In this document: piece by piece, positions 50,542 through 59,773 of the stretch
Position numbering within the stretch: position 1 is the stretch's first letter
Layout of the letters: each line of letters begins with the position of its first letter
From: Bacteroidales bacterium
GTDB lineage: Bacteria > Bacteroidota > Bacteroidia > Bacteroidales > F082
Assembly: GCA_028704385.1 (NCBI GenBank)
Contig: JAQVLA010000011.1
Location: forward strand, 37,147-101,146
Length of the DNA: 64,000 bases
Reading direction: 5' to 3'
Notes under the pieces: model-generated
What the model was told of the DNA's origin: nothing
The model's input: the letters and a program-made list of their open reading frames with translations, nothing else
Databases searched by the model: none
Made by a program: the position numbers and the translations under genes

Positions 50542-51609
50542 TTACTGAACTACCAATTTTTGCGTAAAACTATTTCCATTCGTCTGGCCAACAACAATAT
50601 ACATTCCAGACTGAAGTTCATTCAAGCTTAACTTATTCATACCGGAATTAACTTTGTAGTGTTGTACCAGTTTACCATCGAGGCTATAAACAAGCAAGTC
50701 TCCCTCCTGATTGCTCTCAACCGAGAGCACGTCAGAGCTTAAAGGATTTGGATACATTCTGAATTCGTCAGCTGATTGAGTTTCCAGGCCACTTACCACG
50801 GTTACTTCGAAAGCTCCTGGAAGTGAAACATCACCTGCTTGTACGGTATAACTTCCAACCGTTGCTTCAAACGGAATATGAATGATTGCAACTAATTCTT
50901 CATCAGAAATTACAGTTACTGAGGCCGCTGTATAAACCTCTGTGTTATTATCCACATTAACTATAGAGACAACCGGAGTTTCGGAATTCCATGTGGTATT
51001 TTCACCAATAAGTGTTATTTCCGGACTGCTACCCTTTTCAGCCAGGTTGGGATCTACCGAAATGAGTACTGCCGGTAAAGCTTGATTTACAAACAGATTC
51101 GTCAGATAAATTTGATCACCGGTATTGGATCCATTACCATTTGCACCATTCACAGCAGCATAAAACCGAACTTCGGCCTGATCCTGAGGCGCTGTCCAGT
51201 CAACAGACCAGGAAGTAGAATTTCCACCGGAATTTCCGCTACTGGTGTGGGTGATTGCATTGCTGCCATTTGTAAATCTTGTTCTTGTCGGATCAGTAAG
51301 TGTAAAACCTCCAAGTTTGGCACCAGTGGCAGCTTCAGCTGTGAGTTCAAAACCAAATCTGCCGGCACCCGAATGAGATGCGTTTACAGTGATTTCATAG
51401 GTTTCACCTGGTGTAAATCCATTAGTCGGTATGTTTGTCTCAATCCAGCCAGATTGTGTAATTGGGGTTCCGATATGACACTCGGTACAATTTGCACCAC
51501 CATCACCTGGGCTTCCGGTCTTACCTCCTATACTTCCTGACATGTTCGAAACAAGCAAAGCTGTGAACGGGATTAATAACAGGTATAAAAATTTGTAAGT
51601 TTTTTTCAT
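50542..51609 (-). CDS. Secreted T9SS cargo with CxxCH motif (choice-of-anchor-V-like)
   Basis: 355 residues with a signal peptide. Just after it, GGANCTECHIG contains C-x2-C-H, a haem c-binding motif. A beta-rich domain follows (TPGETYEITVNASHSGAGRFGFELTAE, about 65-175), then an Ig-like region (about 178-270). The C terminus (FRMYPNPLSS ... LQSGMYIVVG) is a type IX sorting domain. The arrangement matches Bacteroidota proteins described as choice-of-anchor V. Haem binding is inferred from the motif only. Confidence 0.8.
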   Translation of the reverse strand: MKKTYKFLYLLLIPFTALLVSNMSGSIGGKTGSPGDGGANCTECHIGTPITQSGWIETNIPTNGFTPGETYEITVNASHSGAGRFGFELTAEAATGAKLGGFTLTDPTRTRFTNGSNAITHTSSGNSGGNSTSWSVDWTAPQDQAEVRFYAAVNGANGNGSNTGDQIYLTNLFVNQALPAVLISVDPNLAEKGSSPEITLIGENTTWNSETPVVSIVNVDNNTEVYTAASVTVISDEELVAIIHIPFEATVGSYTVQAGDVSLPGAFEVTVVSGLETQSADEFRMYPNPLSSDVLSVESNQEGDLLVYSLDGKLVQHYKVNSGMNKLSLNELQSGMYIVVGQTNGNSFTQKLVVQ

Positions 51610-51736
51610 ATTTAAGGTCGCTTTTTGGTTAATAAGCGACCAAATTATATGAATTAGAATTACACTTAAATCGAAAATCAGAATTTAACTATTTATTATG
51701 AAAATAATCATATTCTAATGTCCTTTCCCGCAAACT

Positions 51737-53521
51737 TCACATCTTTTCAGGCATTTGAATTCCTAATAATCCACCTGCATATTTCAACATTCTGGCTGTT
51801 AAATCACTGATTTGCAATCGCAAACATCTTCGATCTGAATCTGTCTCCCTTAATATTGGATTATCCTGATAAAATTGATTATATGTTTTAGCAAGCTCAT
51901 AAAGAAAGTTGGCTATCAATGCCGGACTTCTATTTATTGCGGCTTGCCGGAGAATCTCGTTCCAGGTATGCAATAAGGTGATTACGGCCTTCTCTTTTGG
52001 CATTAAATCAATAGAAGCAACAGTGTTTGGCCAACTAATCTGATTGTCAACCGCTTTTCTTAGAACTGATTTTATCCTGGCGTGAGTATATTGTATAAAA
52101 GGACCAGTGTTGCCATTAAAATCAATGGATTCAGCAGGGTTAAACATCATAGTTTTCCTTGGGTCAACACGCAGCATATAGTATTTCAAGGCAGCCAAAC
52201 CGATATCATTATACAATTGTTCAGCTGCATCGTGCGGTAAATCAGCTCCCTTGCCAAGTTCTTCCGACATTTTTTTTGCTGTCTGAAACATCTCATCCAT
52301 CAGATCATCTGCATCCACCACCGTTCCTTCGCGCGATTTCATTTTCCCTTCGGGTAATTCAACCATTCCGTACGACAGATGTTCTATTCCTGATGCCCAT
52401 GCTTTTTCGAGACGGAGGAGGATTTTTTGTAAAACATCAAAATGATAATTTTGCTCATTTCCAACGACATAGATTAGTTTTTCGGCTTTATAATCGTCAT
52501 AACGAAGTTGTGCGGTTCCAATATCCTGTGTCATATAAACCGAAGTGCCGTCAGCACGAAGAAGCAATTTTTCGTCCAGACCCTCAGCTGACAAATCACA
52601 CCACACCGAACCATCATTTTTTTTGAAGAATACTGATTTAGCAAGGCCTTCCATTACAATTTGTTTGCCTAAGAGATAGGTTTCTGATTCATAATAAATC
52701 TTGTCAAAATCAATACCTAAGCGTGTATATGTCACATCAAAGCCTGAATAAACCCAATTGTTCATTGTCTCCCATAATTCGCGCGTTTCCTGTTCACCAT
52801 TTTCCCACTGCCTAAGCATAAGTTGGGCTTCCTGTATCAGGGGAGCATTTTTAGCTGCATCTTCGGGCGAATATCCTTTTGTTATCAATACTTTTTGCTC
52901 AGATTTGTAGGCTTTATCAAAAGCAACATACATCTCCCCTACCAGCTTATCACCTTTTATTCCAGTTGATTCGGGTGTTTTTCCCTCCCCAAACTTTTGC
53001 CAGGCAAGCATAGATTTACAGATGTGTATTCCACGATCATTCACGAGATTCACCTTTATCACTTTTCCACCATTGGCCTTTAGAATCTCGGCAACACTCC
53101 ATCCAAGCAAATTATTCCGAATATGTCCGAGATGTAAAGGTTTATTAGTATTGGGAGATGAATATTCAATAACAATAGCTGTTGATTTGTCAAGCACAGC
53201 TTGCTCATATCCGGTGCGTTGCAGATTATCTGCCAACCATTTGAGCCAATAATCATCTTGAATTGACAGATTGAGAAACCCTTTTATAACATTATACGAT
53301 TTTATTAAGGGATTTTGAGCCATTAATGCCGATCCAAGTTCATCGGCCAACATCGCCGGATTCTTTTTGATCAGTTTTAAAAAAGGGAAAACCACCAAGG
53401 TAAGATCACCTTCGAATTCGGCGCGTGTTTGCTGAAAACCAATCAGTTCCGGATTTATTTTAAGATGATAGTCATTCTTAAAAACATTCAAAAGCGTCTC
53501 TTTCAGGTTATTCTCAAGCAT
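51737..53521 (-). CDS. argS: Arginyl-tRNA synthetase
   Basis: I chose the ATG at 53521 (594 residues); a TTG at 53542 would add seven residues. It charges tRNA(Arg). The class I HIGH motif is in SSPNTNKPLHLGHIRNN; the KMSKS-like loop reads GKMKSREGTVV. The N-terminal Add-1 domain and C-terminal DALR anticodon-binding domain (ending in LLGIQMPEKM) are present. Confidence 0.95.
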   Translation of the reverse strand: MLENNLKETLLNVFKNDYHLKINPELIGFQQTRAEFEGDLTLVVFPFLKLIKKNPAMLADELGSALMAQNPLIKSYNVIKGFLNLSIQDDYWLKWLADNLQRTGYEQAVLDKSTAIVIEYSSPNTNKPLHLGHIRNNLLGWSVAEILKANGGKVIKVNLVNDRGIHICKSMLAWQKFGEGKTPESTGIKGDKLVGEMYVAFDKAYKSEQKVLITKGYSPEDAAKNAPLIQEAQLMLRQWENGEQETRELWETMNNWVYSGFDVTYTRLGIDFDKIYYESETYLLGKQIVMEGLAKSVFFKKNDGSVWCDLSAEGLDEKLLLRADGTSVYMTQDIGTAQLRYDDYKAEKLIYVVGNEQNYHFDVLQKILLRLEKAWASGIEHLSYGMVELPEGKMKSREGTVVDADDLMDEMFQTAKKMSEELGKGADLPHDAAEQLYNDIGLAALKYYMLRVDPRKTMMFNPAESIDFNGNTGPFIQYTHARIKSVLRKAVDNQISWPNTVASIDLMPKEKAVITLLHTWNEILRQAAINRSPALIANFLYELAKTYNQFYQDNPILRETDSDRRCLRLQISDLTARMLKYAGGLLGIQMPEKM

Positions 53522-53702
53522 AGAATTAGATTTAACGTGCAAAATTAGTGAAATTGTATGGGGTTTTATAAAGACAGACCTGTGAAGGCAGATTCCGGAT
53601 AATGTTATTTAATTAACAATCTATTTAATTGATTACATGACACTTAAAAATATATCAAATATTTTTTTTGTAAAAAGTGTTCGATTTCAAGACATTTTCT
53701 TC

Positions 53703-53710
53703 TAAATTTG
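53703..53710 (+). promoter_or_regulatory. -7 promoter element before the GTPase gene (TAAATTTG)
   Basis: TAAATTTG fits TAnnTTTG. It lies downstream of the first possible ATG (53677) and about 40 nt before the chosen ATG at 53752, supporting the latter. Confidence 0.55.
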
Positions 53711-53751
53711 TTGCCTACTTCACTGAAATTATTAACCAAAATAAATCTTTT

Positions 53752-55086
53752 ATGAAAAAAAATGTGATCATTATCGGCGCTGCTGGTAGAGACTTTCACA
53801 ACTTCAACACCTATTATCGTGGAAATGAATTGTATAATGTAGTTGCCTTTACTGCAGCACAAATTCCTGACATTGACGATCGAAAATACCCGAAAGAACT
53901 GGCAGGTGATTTATATCCGGAAGGAATACCAATATATGCAGAAGAAGATCTGCCCAAGCTTATCAAAGAACTAAAGGTTGATGATTGTGTGTTTTCGTAC
54001 AGTGATGTGCCTTATCATCGCGTAATGTCCGTAAGTGCTATTGTGAATTCGGCTGGTGCCAACTTTATTTTACTTGGCCCTTCAGATACCATGGTAAAAA
54101 GTACCAAACCCGTTATTGCAGTTGGCGCAGTAAGAACAGGTTGCGGCAAAAGTCAAACCTCCCGCAGAGTGATCGAATACCTGATGAAAAAAGGACTTAA
54201 AGTTGTTGCCATTCGTCATCCCATGCCATACGGTGATTTGGTAGCTCAAAAAGTTCAGCGTTTTGCAACTGTCGAAGATTTGGCCAAGCACAAATGCACC
54301 GTTGAAGAAATGGAAGAATACGAACCCCATGTGGTTCGCGGAGATGTTATCTACGCAGGCGTTGATTATGAGGCTATATTGCATGCAGCAGAAAACGATC
54401 CGGATGGATGTGATGTAATCCTTTGGGATGGTGGTAATAATGACTTTCCTTTTTATAAACCTGATTTAAATATCACCGTGGTTGATCCACACCGTCCTGG
54501 CCACGAACTGAGTTACTATCCTGGCGAGGTTACCCTTCGCCTGGCTGATGTTGTTGTGATTAATAAAATGGATAGTGCTGGCCCCGAAGCAATTCAAACC
54601 GTTCGTGAAAATATTGCCAAGGTAAACCCAAAAGCAGTTGTTATTGATGGTGCATCACCCATAAAAGTGGATAATCCTGAGCTTATAAGAGGTAAAAAAG
54701 TGCTGGTTGTGGAAGACGGACCAACCCTCACACACGGTGAAATGAAAATTGGTGCCGGAACCGTAGCTGCTCAAAAATTTGGTGCAGCCGAAATGGTTGA
54801 TCCGCGTCCGTTCCTTGTTGGTAAACTCGCCGAAACATTCCGCATTTATCCTAACATCGGAACATTATTACCTGCAATGGGATATGGCGAACAACAACTT
54901 AAAGACCTGGAAGCAACGATCAACAATACTGAATGTGATACTGTTGTAATTGGAACACCAATTGACCTGAATCGTATTGTAAAAATCAACAAACCAAACA
55001 CCCGTGTGTATTATGACCTGCAAGAGATCGGTTATCCAAACCTGGAAGGTGTGTTAAAAGATTTTGTTGAAAAGCACAAGTTATAA
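53752..55086 (+). CDS. COG2403 GTPase, cyclic 2,3-diphosphoglycerate synthetase-like
   Basis: I chose the ATG at 53752 (444 residues) because it starts the Rossmann strand KKNVIIIGAAGRDFHNFN and follows the promoter; an ATG at 53677 adds an odd 25-residue prefix. The central P-loop is VGAVRTGCGKSQTSRRV; NKMD in VVINKMDSAG is a G4-type guanine specificity motif. The family includes archaeal cDPG synthetase, but bacterial members are uncharacterised as far as I know. It sits directly upstream of carA with its own terminator, so it is a neighbour rather than a cotranscribed gene. Confidence 0.85.
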   Translation: MKKNVIIIGAAGRDFHNFNTYYRGNELYNVVAFTAAQIPDIDDRKYPKELAGDLYPEGIPIYAEEDLPKLIKELKVDDCVFSYSDVPYHRVMSVSAIVNSAGANFILLGPSDTMVKSTKPVIAVGAVRTGCGKSQTSRRVIEYLMKKGLKVVAIRHPMPYGDLVAQKVQRFATVEDLAKHKCTVEEMEEYEPHVVRGDVIYAGVDYEAILHAAENDPDGCDVILWDGGNNDFPFYKPDLNITVVDPHRPGHELSYYPGEVTLRLADVVVINKMDSAGPEAIQTVRENIAKVNPKAVVIDGASPIKVDNPELIRGKKVLVVEDGPTLTHGEMKIGAGTVAAQKFGAAEMVDPRPFLVGKLAETFRIYPNIGTLLPAMGYGEQQLKDLEATINNTECDTVVIGTPIDLNRIVKINKPNTRVYYDLQEIGYPNLEGVLKDFVEKHKL

Positions 55087-55114
55087 GCAGATGTTTTCAT
55101 CTTCTGATTAATTT

Positions 55115-55141
55115 AAAAGCCGCTATTGATGCGGCTTTTTT
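55115..55141 (+). terminator. Intrinsic terminator of the GTPase gene
   Basis: The stem AAAAGCCGC/GCGGCTTTT with loop TATTGAT, followed by T. It closes the upstream unit, so the second hairpin at 55322 is not needed for that gene. Confidence 0.88.
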
Positions 55142-55219
55142 GATTTTCAATTTGGAGTTATTAACACAAGCCATGAAATAAAATGGAATAATACTGTTAT
55201 CAAGGAGGATAATTTGATT

Positions 55220-55227
55220 TAAGTTTG
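55220..55227 (+). promoter_or_regulatory. -7 promoter element of the carAB operon (TAAGTTTG)
   Basis: TAAGTTTG fits TAnnTTTG, with GC following. It lies 33 nt before the leader ORF start; transcription should begin near 55234. No clear -33 TTG. Confidence 0.6.
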
Positions 55228-55252
55228 CACTCCGAACGCAAAAACATTTCAC

Positions 55253-55372
55253 ATGCATTCGGTTTTTTTTCAAAAATTTATCGTTACTGACAGCTGGTTG
55301 CTGTCGCATAAAATATTGGTTAAGACGGCATCAGCCGTCTTTTTTTTATCCCTTCAACCCTTTAAAAAATGA
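55253..55372 (+). CDS. PyrL-like leader peptide of carAB (39 aa)
   Basis: A 39-codon ORF beginning ATG at 55253, about 19 nt after the predicted transcript start, and ending in TGA at 55370-55372, overlapping the carA ATG (ATGA). It reads an eight-T tract (55263-55270), a 6-bp hairpin (55289-55305) and the terminator hairpin at 55322. Residues 24-34 are K-T-A-S-A-V-F-F-L-S-L. A second leader with the same pattern lies before pyrB. By analogy to E. coli pyrL, ribosomes on this ORF would block the terminator when UTP is low. There is no recognisable Shine-Dalgarno site, which is usual here. Confidence 0.72.
   Translation: MHSVFFQKFIVTDSWLLSHKILVKTASAVFFLSLQPFKK
55289..55305 (+). promoter_or_regulatory. 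Putative pause hairpin in the carA leader
   Basis: GACAGC and GCTGTC pair perfectly around TGGTT, 17 nt before the attenuator stem and 18 nt after the T tract. Enterobacterial pyrBI leaders also carry a pause hairpin upstream of the attenuator. Confidence 0.5.
55322..55347 (+). terminator. carAB attenuator (intrinsic terminator inside the leader ORF)
   Basis: AAGACGGC/GCCGTCTT stem with loop ATCA, then eight T. It lies between the carAB promoter and carA, 21 nt before the carA ATG, and is almost identical to the hairpin before pyrB. Confidence 0.85.
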
Positions 55373-56463
55373 AAAATCGTTCTTACCCACCAGCTAAATT
55401 AGTTCTACCTGATGGCACACAAATCAATGGAAAATCATTTGGCTTTCCTACATCTGTAAGCGGAGAGTTAGTTTTTAATACTGCCATGACCGGTTATCCG
55501 GAGAGTCTTACGGATCCTTCGTATAAAGGTCAAATTCTTGTACTCACCTATCCTTCCATTGGGAATTATGGCGTTCCGGCAACAGTAAAAGCTGATAATC
55601 TACTTCAATTTTTCGAGTCAGAACACATTCACATTTCCGGACTTATAATTGCTGATTATTCAGAGGATTATAACCATTGGAATGCCGTTAAAAGTTTAGG
55701 AGATTGGCTAAAGGAAGAAAGGATACCGGCCCTATTCGGTATTGATACACGATCGTTAACCAAGTTGATTCGCGATAAAGGCTCAATGCCAGCAAAAATA
55801 ATTCACGAATCAACTGAAGATATTCCATTTGAAGATCCCAATGATCGCAATCTTGTGGAGGAGGTGAGTACTAAAGAAATCCTAAAATATGGCGATGGGA
55901 AAATCAAAATTGTTTTGATAGATTGTGGTGTCAAAAACAACATTATCAGGCACTTGCTTCAATATGACACGAGGATTATCAGGGTTCCATGGGATTATGA
56001 CTTCCGCAAGTTGGACTATGATGGTCTTTTTATATCAAATGGTCCGGGAAACCCTGAAAAATGTGAAGCTACAATTGAACATTTGAGGTCAACTCTCGAA
56101 AATGAAAAACCAATTTTCGGGATTTGTTTGGGGCATCAACTGCTTTCACTGGCTGCAGGAGCAAAAACGTATAAATTAAAATTCGGACACAGATCACACA
56201 ATCAGCCTGTTTTACTTAATGGTACTCAAAAAGCATATCTTACTTCTCAAAATCATGGTTATGCTGTAAGTGAAGAGTCCATTCCACAAAAATGGAAAAG
56301 TTGGTTTACAAACCTTAATGATCATACAAACGAAGGAATCCGACATCAAACCAAGCCATTTTTCAGCACGCAGTTTCACCCAGAAGCATCAAGTGGCCCA
56401 ACAGATACTGCTTTTCTTTTCAACACCTTTATTCAAACTATCGAGCAATGCAAAAATCAATAA
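55369..56463 (+). CDS. carA: Carbamoyl-phosphate synthase small (glutaminase) subunit
   Basis: 364 residues. It releases ammonia from glutamine for CarB. The N-terminal CPSase domain (about 1-150) has GYPESLTDPSYKGQIL. The class I amidotransferase domain has FISNGPGNP, nucleophile Cys253 in FGICLGHQ, and QFHPEASSGPTD with the catalytic His. The wording of several blocks (SFGFP, SQNHGYAV, NEGIRH) is closer to eukaryotic CAD/CPS than to E. coli CarA. It overlaps carB by 16 nt and the leader ORF by 4 nt. Confidence 0.95.
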   Translation: MKNRSYPPAKLVLPDGTQINGKSFGFPTSVSGELVFNTAMTGYPESLTDPSYKGQILVLTYPSIGNYGVPATVKADNLLQFFESEHIHISGLIIADYSEDYNHWNAVKSLGDWLKEERIPALFGIDTRSLTKLIRDKGSMPAKIIHESTEDIPFEDPNDRNLVEEVSTKEILKYGDGKIKIVLIDCGVKNNIIRHLLQYDTRIIRVPWDYDFRKLDYDGLFISNGPGNPEKCEATIEHLRSTLENEKPIFGICLGHQLLSLAAGAKTYKLKFGHRSHNQPVLLNGTQKAYLTSQNHGYAVSEESIPQKWKSWFTNLNDHTNEGIRHQTKPFFSTQFHPEASSGPTDTAFLFNTFIQTIEQCKNQ

Positions 56464-59400
56464 AGAAAGTACTTATACTTGGATCCGGTGCACTCAAAAT
56501 CGGCGAAGCCGGTGAATTTGATTACAGTGGTTCGCAAGCTTTGAAAGCACTTAAAGAAGAAGGGATTAAAACCATACTGATCAACCCCAACATTGCCACT
56601 GTCCAAACTTCAGAAGGAAGCGCCGACCGGATCTATTTTTTACCAGTTACTCCATTTTTTGTGGAACAAGTCATAAAAAAAGAAAAACCTGATGGAATAT
56701 TGTTGTCTTTTGGTGGACAGACAGCACTAAATTGTGGGTTGGAGCTTTTCAAAAATAAAGTGTTGGATCGAAATGGAGTAAAAGTTCTGGGCACTCCTGT
56801 TAAAGCAATTCAAGAAACCGAAGACCGGCAGCTTTTTTCTGATCTGCTTGAAGAAATACAAGTAAATACAGCCCGTTCTGTTTCTGTAACATCACCGGAA
56901 GAGGCCATACAGGCAGCTGAAAAAATTGGATATCCTGTCATCATCAGAGCTGCCTATTCATTAGGTGGACAAGGAAGTGGATTTTGCCACACTCCTGATG
57001 AACTTAATCAAATGGTTCATCAGGCATTTTCATATAGTGCCCAGATACTGGTAGAAGAATCTTTGAGAGGCTGGAAAGAAATTGAATATGAAGTGGTTCG
57101 TGATCAGTACGACAACTGTATTACAGTATGTAATATGGAAAATTTTGATCCCCTTGGCATCCATACCGGTGAGAGTATTGTTGTTGCTCCTTCACAAACC
57201 CTCACTAACAAAGAGTATCATAAGTTACGACAGATCTCCATCAATATTGCTAAAAGAGTAGGGATAGTTGGTGAGTGTAATGTACAGTATGCACTTGATC
57301 CAAAATCGGAAGATTACCGTGTGATTGAAGTAAACGCCCGGCTTTCGCGCTCAAGCGCCCTGGCGAGCAAAGCTACAGGATATCCATTAGCCTTTGTTTC
57401 AGCAAAACTGGCAATAGGATATGGTTTGCATGAACTCAGGAATGATGTAACCAAAAACACTTCAGCATTTTTTGAACCAGCATTGGATTATTTGGTGGTA
57501 AAAATTCCGCGATGGGACCTGGGTAAGTTTCAGGGGGTAAGTCGGGAAATAGGTTCCAGCATGAAAAGTGTTGGAGAAGTAATGGCAATTGGACGTTCGT
57601 TTGAGGAGTGTATTCTAAAAGGATTACGGATGATTGGCATGGGGATGCATGGCTTTGTCGCCAATCATGAGTTACCCGATAGCAAACTTGAAGATGAGCT
57701 CAATAATCCTAAGGACACACGTATTTTCTGGATTGCAAAAGCTTTTGATCAGGGATGGACCATTGAAAGGATTTATAATGCAACAAAAATTGATCCCTGG
57801 TTTTTGGGTAAACTTAAAAATATTCATCTGCTCAAGGAAGAATTGGCGAATTACAGAAACATTGAATCCATTCAAAATGAATTTCTGCTTGATCTAAAAA
57901 AGGCTGGATTTTCAGATTTCCAGCTTGCCAGGATTCTCTATAATGAAACTGATTCTGAAGCTATTGAGAAAAGAATCAGAGAAATCAGAACTTATAGAAT
58001 ACAGCAGCATATTCTTCCCTATGCGAAACAGATTGATACACTGGCTGCCGAGCATCCTGCGAAAACCAATTACCTCTATTTTACTTATCATGGCGACAGT
58101 CACGACATCGCATTTGAAAAAGATAAGCAATCGGTAATTGTTTTGGGTTCGGGCGCTTACCGGATTGGAAGCAGCGTTGAATTCGACTGGTCGGCAGTGA
58201 ATGCGATCAAAACTGTTGAAAAATCAGGTTACCGTTCGGTGATGGTTAATTTTAATCCGGAAACGGTAAGCACTGATTACGACAGTTGTAATCGGCTGTA
58301 TTTTGATGAGTTAAGCCTCGAGCGTGTACTGGATATTATTACACTCGAAAATCCCAAAGGCATTATTGTGAGTACAGGAGGCCAGATACCCAACACCCTG
58401 GCTATGAGACTTCAGGCCTACAATGTCCCGATTTTGGGAACATCAGCAGATTCGATCGACATGGCCGAAAACAGGCATAAGTTTTCGGCTTTACTTGATA
58501 GTCTGCGCATTGACCAGCCAGCCTGGAAAGAGCTGAGTAGTATTGATGACATTGAAAAATTTACCACGCAGGTTGGGTTTCCTGTGCTGGTGAGGCCATC
58601 GTATGTGCTTTCGGGTGCAGCTATGAATATTGTGTCAAATCATAGCGAACTCAAATATTTTCTAGAACTGGCCACACAAGTTTCAAAGCAGTTTCCGGTG
58701 GTTGTGTCCAAATATTTGACAGATACCAAAGAAATTGAATTTGATGCCGTAGCTGATCATGGAGAAATTATTGTTTATGCCATATCTGAACACATCGAAT
58801 TTGCTGGTGTTCATTCCGGAGATGCTACCATTATGTTTCCTCCTCAAAAAGTATATGTCGAAACCATCCGAAGGATCAAGCGAATCAGCAGGCAAATAGC
58901 CCTGAAACTAAACATCAGTGGGCCTTTTAATATTCAGTTTTTGGCTCGCGACAATGATATTAAAGTGATTGAATGTAACTTAAGAGCCTCAAGAAGCCTG
59001 CCTTTTGTTTCCAAAATTTTAAAAACCAACTTTATCGAACTGGCAACCAGGATAATGTTAGGCGAAAGAGTGGACAAACCCATTAAATCATTGTTTGAAC
59101 TAGAATATATTGGGGTTAAGGCACCGCAATTCTCATTTTCGCGATTAAGCAAAGCCGACCCAATTTTAGGCGTAGATATGGCTTCAACAGGAGAAGTGGG
59201 ATGTATTGGGGATGATTATTACGAAGCCATCCTGAAATCTATGCTGGCTGTTGGATTTAACATTCCAAAAAAAGGAGTACTTATTTCTTCCGGTACAATG
59301 CGAGACAAAATAGAACTATTGAAAAGCTGCCGATGGCTGGCGGATCACAATCTGGAGATATATGCAACGAAAGGCAGTTATTCATTTATGAAAGAAAATG

Positions 59401-59669
59401 GAATTTACTCAACGGAAGTAAATTGGCCGGATGTGAAGGAATATCCCAACGCACTGGATTTGATAAAAGAAAAGAAAATTGATCTGGTAATTAATATTCC
59501 TAAAAATCTGAGCTCAGAAGAATTGTCGAATGATTACACAATTCGCCGTGCGGCTGTTGATTATAACATCCCATTAATCTCAAATGCACGTCTGGCAAGC
59601 GCATTTATTTATAGTATTGGCAGATACAACATTGAGGATCTTAAAATAAAAGCCTGGGATGAATATTAA
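56448..59669 (+). CDS. carB: Carbamoyl-phosphate synthase large subunit
   Basis: 1073 residues, full length. It makes carbamoyl phosphate from bicarbonate, two ATP and ammonia. The two ATP-grasp halves start with LGSGALKIGEAGEFDYSG and LGSGAYRIGSSVEFDWSAV; an oligomerisation region (about 405-555) and a C-terminal MGS-like allosteric domain (about 940-1073) are present. The second-half start and blocks such as GWKEIEYEVVRD and VCNMENFD match eukaryotic CAD/CPS1 rather than the E. coli GGGPNRIGQGIEFDY form. Confidence 0.96.
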   Translation: MQKSIKKVLILGSGALKIGEAGEFDYSGSQALKALKEEGIKTILINPNIATVQTSEGSADRIYFLPVTPFFVEQVIKKEKPDGILLSFGGQTALNCGLELFKNKVLDRNGVKVLGTPVKAIQETEDRQLFSDLLEEIQVNTARSVSVTSPEEAIQAAEKIGYPVIIRAAYSLGGQGSGFCHTPDELNQMVHQAFSYSAQILVEESLRGWKEIEYEVVRDQYDNCITVCNMENFDPLGIHTGESIVVAPSQTLTNKEYHKLRQISINIAKRVGIVGECNVQYALDPKSEDYRVIEVNARLSRSSALASKATGYPLAFVSAKLAIGYGLHELRNDVTKNTSAFFEPALDYLVVKIPRWDLGKFQGVSREIGSSMKSVGEVMAIGRSFEECILKGLRMIGMGMHGFVANHELPDSKLEDELNNPKDTRIFWIAKAFDQGWTIERIYNATKIDPWFLGKLKNIHLLKEELANYRNIESIQNEFLLDLKKAGFSDFQLARILYNETDSEAIEKRIREIRTYRIQQHILPYAKQIDTLAAEHPAKTNYLYFTYHGDSHDIAFEKDKQSVIVLGSGAYRIGSSVEFDWSAVNAIKTVEKSGYRSVMVNFNPETVSTDYDSCNRLYFDELSLERVLDIITLENPKGIIVSTGGQIPNTLAMRLQAYNVPILGTSADSIDMAENRHKFSALLDSLRIDQPAWKELSSIDDIEKFTTQVGFPVLVRPSYVLSGAAMNIVSNHSELKYFLELATQVSKQFPVVVSKYLTDTKEIEFDAVADHGEIIVYAISEHIEFAGVHSGDATIMFPPQKVYVETIRRIKRISRQIALKLNISGPFNIQFLARDNDIKVIECNLRASRSLPFVSKILKTNFIELATRIMLGERVDKPIKSLFELEYIGVKAPQFSFSRLSKADPILGVDMASTGEVGCIGDDYYEAILKSMLAVGFNIPKKGVLISSGTMRDKIELLKSCRWLADHNLEIYATKGSYSFMKENGIYSTEVNWPDVKEYPNALDLIKEKKIDLVINIPKNLSSEELSNDYTIRRAAVDYNIPLISNARLASAFIYSIGRYNIEDLKIKAWDEY

Positions 59670-59742
59670 AAAAATTGTAATTATTAACAAAAAAAACAGC
59701 AAAATGTGAATAAAAAGTGCATTAAACTTCAACAAAATGCTT

Positions 59743-59750
59743 TACTTTTG
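59743..59750 (+). promoter_or_regulatory. -7 promoter element of the pyrBI operon (TACTTTTG)
   Basis: TACTTTTG fits TAnnTTTG and lies 74 nt after the carB stop and 31 nt before the pyrB leader ORF. It makes pyrBI a separate transcription unit. No clear -33 TTG. Confidence 0.6.
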
Positions 59751-59773
59751 TATCCCGATAACCTCATAAAAAA

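Noticed and set aside
55322..55347. Hairpin before carA as the ordinary terminator of the upstream GTPase gene
   Set aside because: That gene already has a good terminator at 55115-55141, and a promoter element at 55220 lies between the two hairpins; the same hairpin recurs before pyrB after another promoter.
55220..55368. PyrR-binding or other riboswitch in the carA leader
   Set aside because: I see no PyrR-type anti-antiterminator loop or known riboswitch core; the leader ORF and hairpin explain the structure.
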